Below are positions 59,775 through 64,000 of a DNA stretch of 64,000 nt, in pieces. The stretch spans positions 1,540,780,868-1,540,844,867 of the forward strand of contig OY728122.1 in the NCBI GenBank assembly GCA_963277665.1, in the 5' to 3' direction. Numbering within the stretch: the first letter of the stretch is position 1; the number at the start of each line of letters is the position of its first letter. This DNA is from Viscum album (lineage: Eukaryota; Streptophyta; Magnoliopsida; Santalales; Viscaceae). The position numbers and the translations under genes were made by a program. The notes beneath the pieces were generated by a model. That model worked only from the letters and a program-made list of their open reading frames with translations, was not told the origin of the DNA and searched no databases.

Positions 59775-60065
59775 ATTTTGAATTTTCAGCACCGTGAATA
59801 GCACTGATAAAGGTTACTTTATCACTTCTAAGAACACGATGATAAAGTTTCCACCTTAAAAATGATACAGGGATAACTCATATATGTCCTTCATTATTTG
59901 TGTTAAACTAGCACTAATAAAGTACCCACTTTACAAGTTCTTTTTATAGCACTGATGATGGTCCCTTCTATCAGTGCTAAAAATAACATTGATAAAAGTC
60001 GTCAACTTTTAATGGTGCTTACAACATTATCATTTTTTTATTGCTGATGAAGGATTTATATAGTA
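59775..60065. repeat. CACTA-like subterminal repeats
   Basis: A cluster of short units GCACTGATAAAG or GCACTGATGATGG (near 59790, 59810, 59914, 59947, 59985 and 60042) lies opposite to inverted forms such as TTTATCA and TATCAGTGC (59966-59974). Alternating direct and inverted copies are typical of the subterminal region of CACTA elements. TATATAGTAC at 60056-60065 could be an eroded ..TAGTG end. This may be the 3' end of the CACTA element whose genes are at 5353-21250. Confidence 0.5.
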
Positions 60066-63000
60066 CTTTTAAAACCCATATTTATATTACTGAATGAAAA
60101 TATATTTATTAATGTATAATAAATTAATATTGAATTTTAACAAAAGTCATTTTATGCATTCAAAATATATTTTCTTCAAAAATGGATTTTGTTGCATTTT
60201 GTGTGTGAACATTATAATTAATTTATAATAATTTTTTATATTTTATTATAACAAATAAAATCATTTTTGAAATCAAGAATTCATAATATTCTTATGATGA
60301 TTTTTTTTCAGAATTTTCTAAAAAAGTCATTTTTGAGTGAATAGTGAAAAATTATATTTTTTCAAATATAGTCACCTTTATGACATTATTATGATGAAGG
60401 AATGAATTAATAAATTTTAAAACCTTTTTATTGAACATATATATGTTTATTTATTATAATAATTCTTTAAAAATAATATTTTTAATTTTAGAACCCAATC
60501 TTTACTTTTTGTGAACATAAGTTATATTTAATTGAAATTAAAAACTATTTTTGAGCCTTTTAATTTAATGGTATGGTTTAAAGGTTCCATTAGGATGGGA
60601 TTAATCTGATAGAATAAAATAATTACTTTTATTAAATAAATAAAAAATTTCTTATAAAGAAACTTTTTTACTTGATTTCAATGTGAAATTATTTTTATGC
60701 TTTTGTTGGGAATTTTCCTAAAAGAAATTTCATGCCGTTTCTATTCTTATATTTAATGAAATTTATAATTCCTATATAAATTGAATATGATAAAATTTAT
60801 TCTATATTTGGAATCATCATGTCTAATTTTGGTTAAAATTTCCTTTTTATTTTTGGTCATATAATTAATTGATCTTGGTAAAATCTTATGTTACTATAGT
60901 TAAGGTTAAATGGGATTAAATCAGTTTAACTAGGAGATATGACTTAAAATATCTCAAATTTTTTTTTATAAATTTAATTGGTTGAATTTATTTAGACTCT
61001 AAAACATATTATGTATGAATTTTTAGTTCCTCGGTTCCACTTAACATGATTATGATATATAATATACTTAAATCTTTTAAGTAATTCCAGTTATGTCATT
61101 TCCCTCAATTATAAAAGGGAACATCCTCTTATCCTTCATTCACAATGTTTGAGAACTCTATCTCAACGAATAAATTATGTAATTAATTTCAGTATTTCTT
61201 CCCTTTATCCTTGATCTTATTAACTTCTCCTAAGACCATACTAAGAAGGATTAAGGTGTAGGCTAAAGGAGGTATCACAAATAAGAGGTAATCATATCAC
61301 TAAACTCTTTCAAAGTTTATTCTTATTATAATTACTATAAATATATTGTATCCATCATAATATTTTGAATCCAATATCATCAATATACTTATATTTTATA
61401 ATGATTATGGTACAAATATTTTCCACCTCCTTTCATTCAAATGAGAAATGAAAGTATCACTCGTTAGTTTTTCTAGACTACCGCCTCCACGTAGAAATAT
61501 GATTCATTTTCCATCACCATATTTCCTGTTTGGTTGTTATGATGAATTTAATATTTAGATATTATATTTATAAGATAATTATTCTTCTTAAATTATAATT
61601 TATTATCTACCTTCTTACCTTCCCATCCATTGGAAAATGATAACATCGCTCGTGCGTATGTGTGGACTACCACCTCCACGAAGCGATGCGATTTGTTTTT
61701 AATTACATGTTATATAGATGGTAATAAGGATATATTTAATGAATATTTATGATATAATAATGATTATGTAAAGGTTAATTTTTATTTACCTTTCTTTTCT
61801 TCCATTCATTGAAAAGTGGAAACATCACTCGTGTGTACATACAAATTACCCTCTCCATAAAGTGATGTAATTCATTTTTCATCACCAATTCATATGAATA
61901 GTTATAAAAGTTTATTTAATGATTAAATATTATAATTATGACATTATTAAAATTCAGGTGGTTCTGTAACCATGATCAAAGTATAAGGATCAAAACTATC
62001 TAAATAAAATATGTATGAAAAGCGAAACAATTATCACCAAGAACAATGATTTTAATAAAGAATTATTAATAAAAAGGTTATAAGACTTTATAATTAAATC
62101 ATTTGTGGTTTGATATTTATTAATAAATTTATATAATATATTTATAATAAATATATATTTATTATAAAGTAGGTTTGAACCCATATAAAGTAATGCGAGA
62201 CTTGAGGTAAGGGTTTATGTTACAACCTAATTTCTTTTCGAGATTGTTTATAAGATATTTAAAATGAGTGAAATTATAACATACTTATCCTATAAACCCA
62301 ATATATTTTATTAACCATTGGTTATTCTTGTAATTTTCAAGTATTAGTACCATTTTTCTCTCTTTGGTGCTTAAAATGATCAAGAAAATTATTTTAAGAA
62401 AAAATGATTGTATTTCCTCTTTTGTCAATTTTTTCATTCATGTCCATTTTATTTAAAATGTTTTAATGAATGTTATTTTATGTGACAAAATTATTTTTTA
62501 AATTAATTTTCAACCATATTTTAATTTATATTCAATATTTTAAAAATTAGCTTTTACAACATTTTCCAAACTAGTTATTTATAGATTTTTTACAAAAATG
62601 TGTGAAAGGAATATTTTTTTAACATATATGACATGAAATTTTTTTCTTGCTATCATGAAAGTTATTTTATTTGAATATTACTTTAGATTTTTCCAGGGTT
62701 ATTTTGAAAGAAAATTATTTTCTCAATATTCTGGGAAATTTTAGTTAAAATGTTATGAAAAGAATAGGATATTTTACTTATGTTTTCAAAGAATAGGTCA
62801 AATGAAATTTTAAAGGTATTTTTTACCTATGTTGACATCCTTTATGTATTTATGTGCATCATTGGGGATATGATATTATGATACCATCCACTTAATTTCT
62901 CTATATGACTTATGATTATGATAATTCAAGGATTATTCTATGAAACTTGTTTCTTTTTTCATAGGTTAATTAAGTTATGATTAAATATTTTTGAAACCCA

Positions 63001-63840
63001 TTTCTTTTTTATGAGTTGTGATATGATGAAATGATGGAATGAAACTTGTTTCCTTTATAGAGGTTATGATATGATGAATTAATGAATTTGTTTATGATAT
63101 AGTGTAAAATTTATGGTTTAAGTTTATATGATGGTTGGGTCCATTATAATCTTACAATTAAATGTGTAAATATGGATAACTCATGAGATACGTATGTTAT
63201 GCATGAACCTGAATTTATTTTAACAAAATTATGTGCATACCTATTTTTATGTCCATAAGTCTATGCTTGGACCTCGTTTCATGTTTATAAGTGTTTATGA
63301 GGACATGATTTCATGTATTTAACTTAACAAGTGAACCTATTACTATTTATAGATGTCCACAGTGATATAGGTATGTGATTGTTCTACATTCCTATGTTTA
63401 AGATAAATTTTTGTGGATCATGATTAATTATTGATTATTCTAAACTTTTATGATTTTTTTGTCTTTTTTTATGATATACTTATGTCATGAATAAAAATTA
63501 ATGATATCTAATTGATTATGAATGACTTTTTTTATTATGATCTTATTTTCACACCCTTATTCTCACTTATTATTATTGATTGATATCTCATATGTTTACC
63601 CTTAATGAGCATCTAAGATAACCTTTTCTTATGATCTAAGTTTCCCACATTATGAAAAATGGTTTTAATTGGGGTATGTATAAGAAGAGTACTACGATAG
63701 AAGAAAATTTTGGGAGTTGTTGAGTCTATTTTCCAAAGAAACTAAAACTTTATGATTTTGGGTCATGTTTAATTGTGTTTCTATTGAATATTTATATAAA
63801 ATGATGTAATATATATGTATATTATGCTTGGGTTTCTTCA
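60066..63840 (+). repeat. Diverged LTR of the solo-LTR family
   Basis: Collinear with the solo LTR at 42385-46460. Shared features, in order, are TGAATAGTGAAA (60338), TATAAAAGGGAACATCCTC (61110), three decayed GTGCGTACG blocks ending in CTCCACG (near 61455-61495, 61645-61685 and 61823-61862), CGAGATTGTTTATA (62238), TGTTTACCCTTAATGAGCAT (63592) and TTTCCAAAGAAACTAAA (63731). It ends GGGTTTCTTCA and is followed by a primer binding site, so it is the 5' LTR of an element running off the window. Its left boundary is a guess, because TTTTAAAACCCA only loosely matches TGTAACACCCCA. Open frames within are not genes. Confidence 0.75.
61110..61117 (+). promoter_or_regulatory. TATA box of the right-edge LTR
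   Basis: TATAAAAG, aligned with 44291-44298 of the solo LTR. Confidence 0.7.
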
Positions 63841-63842
63841 TT

Positions 63843-63854
63843 TGGTATTAGAGA
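63843..63854 (+). other. Primer binding site of the right-edge element
   Basis: TGGTATTAGAGA follows the LTR end by two bases and matches the initiator tRNA-Met site TGGTATCAGAGC with two changes. Confidence 0.7.
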
Positions 63855-64000
63855 AGGGTTTAATTATTTTTATATGTTAGGATTATAAAAATTTGGTGAA
63901 AACCCTATGTATAGTTTTAAGTGTAGGACAACATCTTAAAGTTGTGGTAAATTAGAGATCATGAATTTTCCTAGAAAATACATCCCCATCTAAATAACAG
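63855..64000 (+). other. Start of the internal region of the right-edge element
   Basis: Leader sequence after the primer binding site, cut by the window end. No coding sequence is seen yet. Confidence 0.5.

Overview
This window is an AT-rich stretch of plant nuclear chromosome made almost entirely of nested, decayed transposable elements. I found no intact host gene, no RNA gene and no CRISPR array. The plant assignment rests on family content: an Angela/Tork-type Ty1-copia element, a Tekay/Del-type chromodomain Ty3-gypsy element, a Tat-type Ty3-gypsy element with dual RNase H, an L1-type LINE with a plant-style zf-RVT and RNase H tail, and an En/Spm (CACTA) transposon with TNP2, Ptta and C48 protease genes. 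An Asteraceae (lettuce-like) source is a guess based on the abundant palindrome TACACGCCGTGTA, and I could not check it.

Layout, left to right. 1-880 is AT-rich sequence without a gene. 880-5190 is a degenerate LINE on the minus strand. A CACTA transposon reads on the plus strand from about 5353, with TNP2 at 5353-8560 and the second gene at 8737-9919. A Copia element (9920-19599, 1.9-kb LTRs, perfect 5-bp TSD) interrupts that second gene. The gene resumes at 19605 and ends with a C48/Ulp1-type protease domain near 21200. A tandem array of a ~177-bp unit follows (21520-24858). It is broken at 24858 and resumes for a partial unit at 59388.

Everything from 24859 to 59387 is one nested block inside the array. 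A Tekay-type Gypsy element (left LTR 24859-26865, coding 28242-32872, right LTR 32874-34535 plus 59137-59387) has its right LTR split by a 24.6-kb Tat-type Gypsy element on the minus strand (34536-59131, 2.83-kb LTRs). The Tat integrase gene is in turn split by a 4.08-kb solo LTR (42385-46460, perfect 5-bp TSD). Subterminal-type CACTA repeats lie at about 59775-60065. They are followed by a diverged LTR of the same family as the solo LTR, with a primer binding site at 63843 and its internal region running off the window.

Nesting gives the order of events: CACTA with its array first, then Tekay, then Tat, then the solo-LTR parent. The Copia insertion into CACTA is independent of that chain. 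All coding regions carry stops or frameshifts. The least expected features are a plus-strand ORF with its own TATA box inside the minus-strand Tat element, a palindromic CpG-rich repeat shared by the Copia and Tekay elements, and several family-specific palindromic minisatellites in leaders and LTRs.
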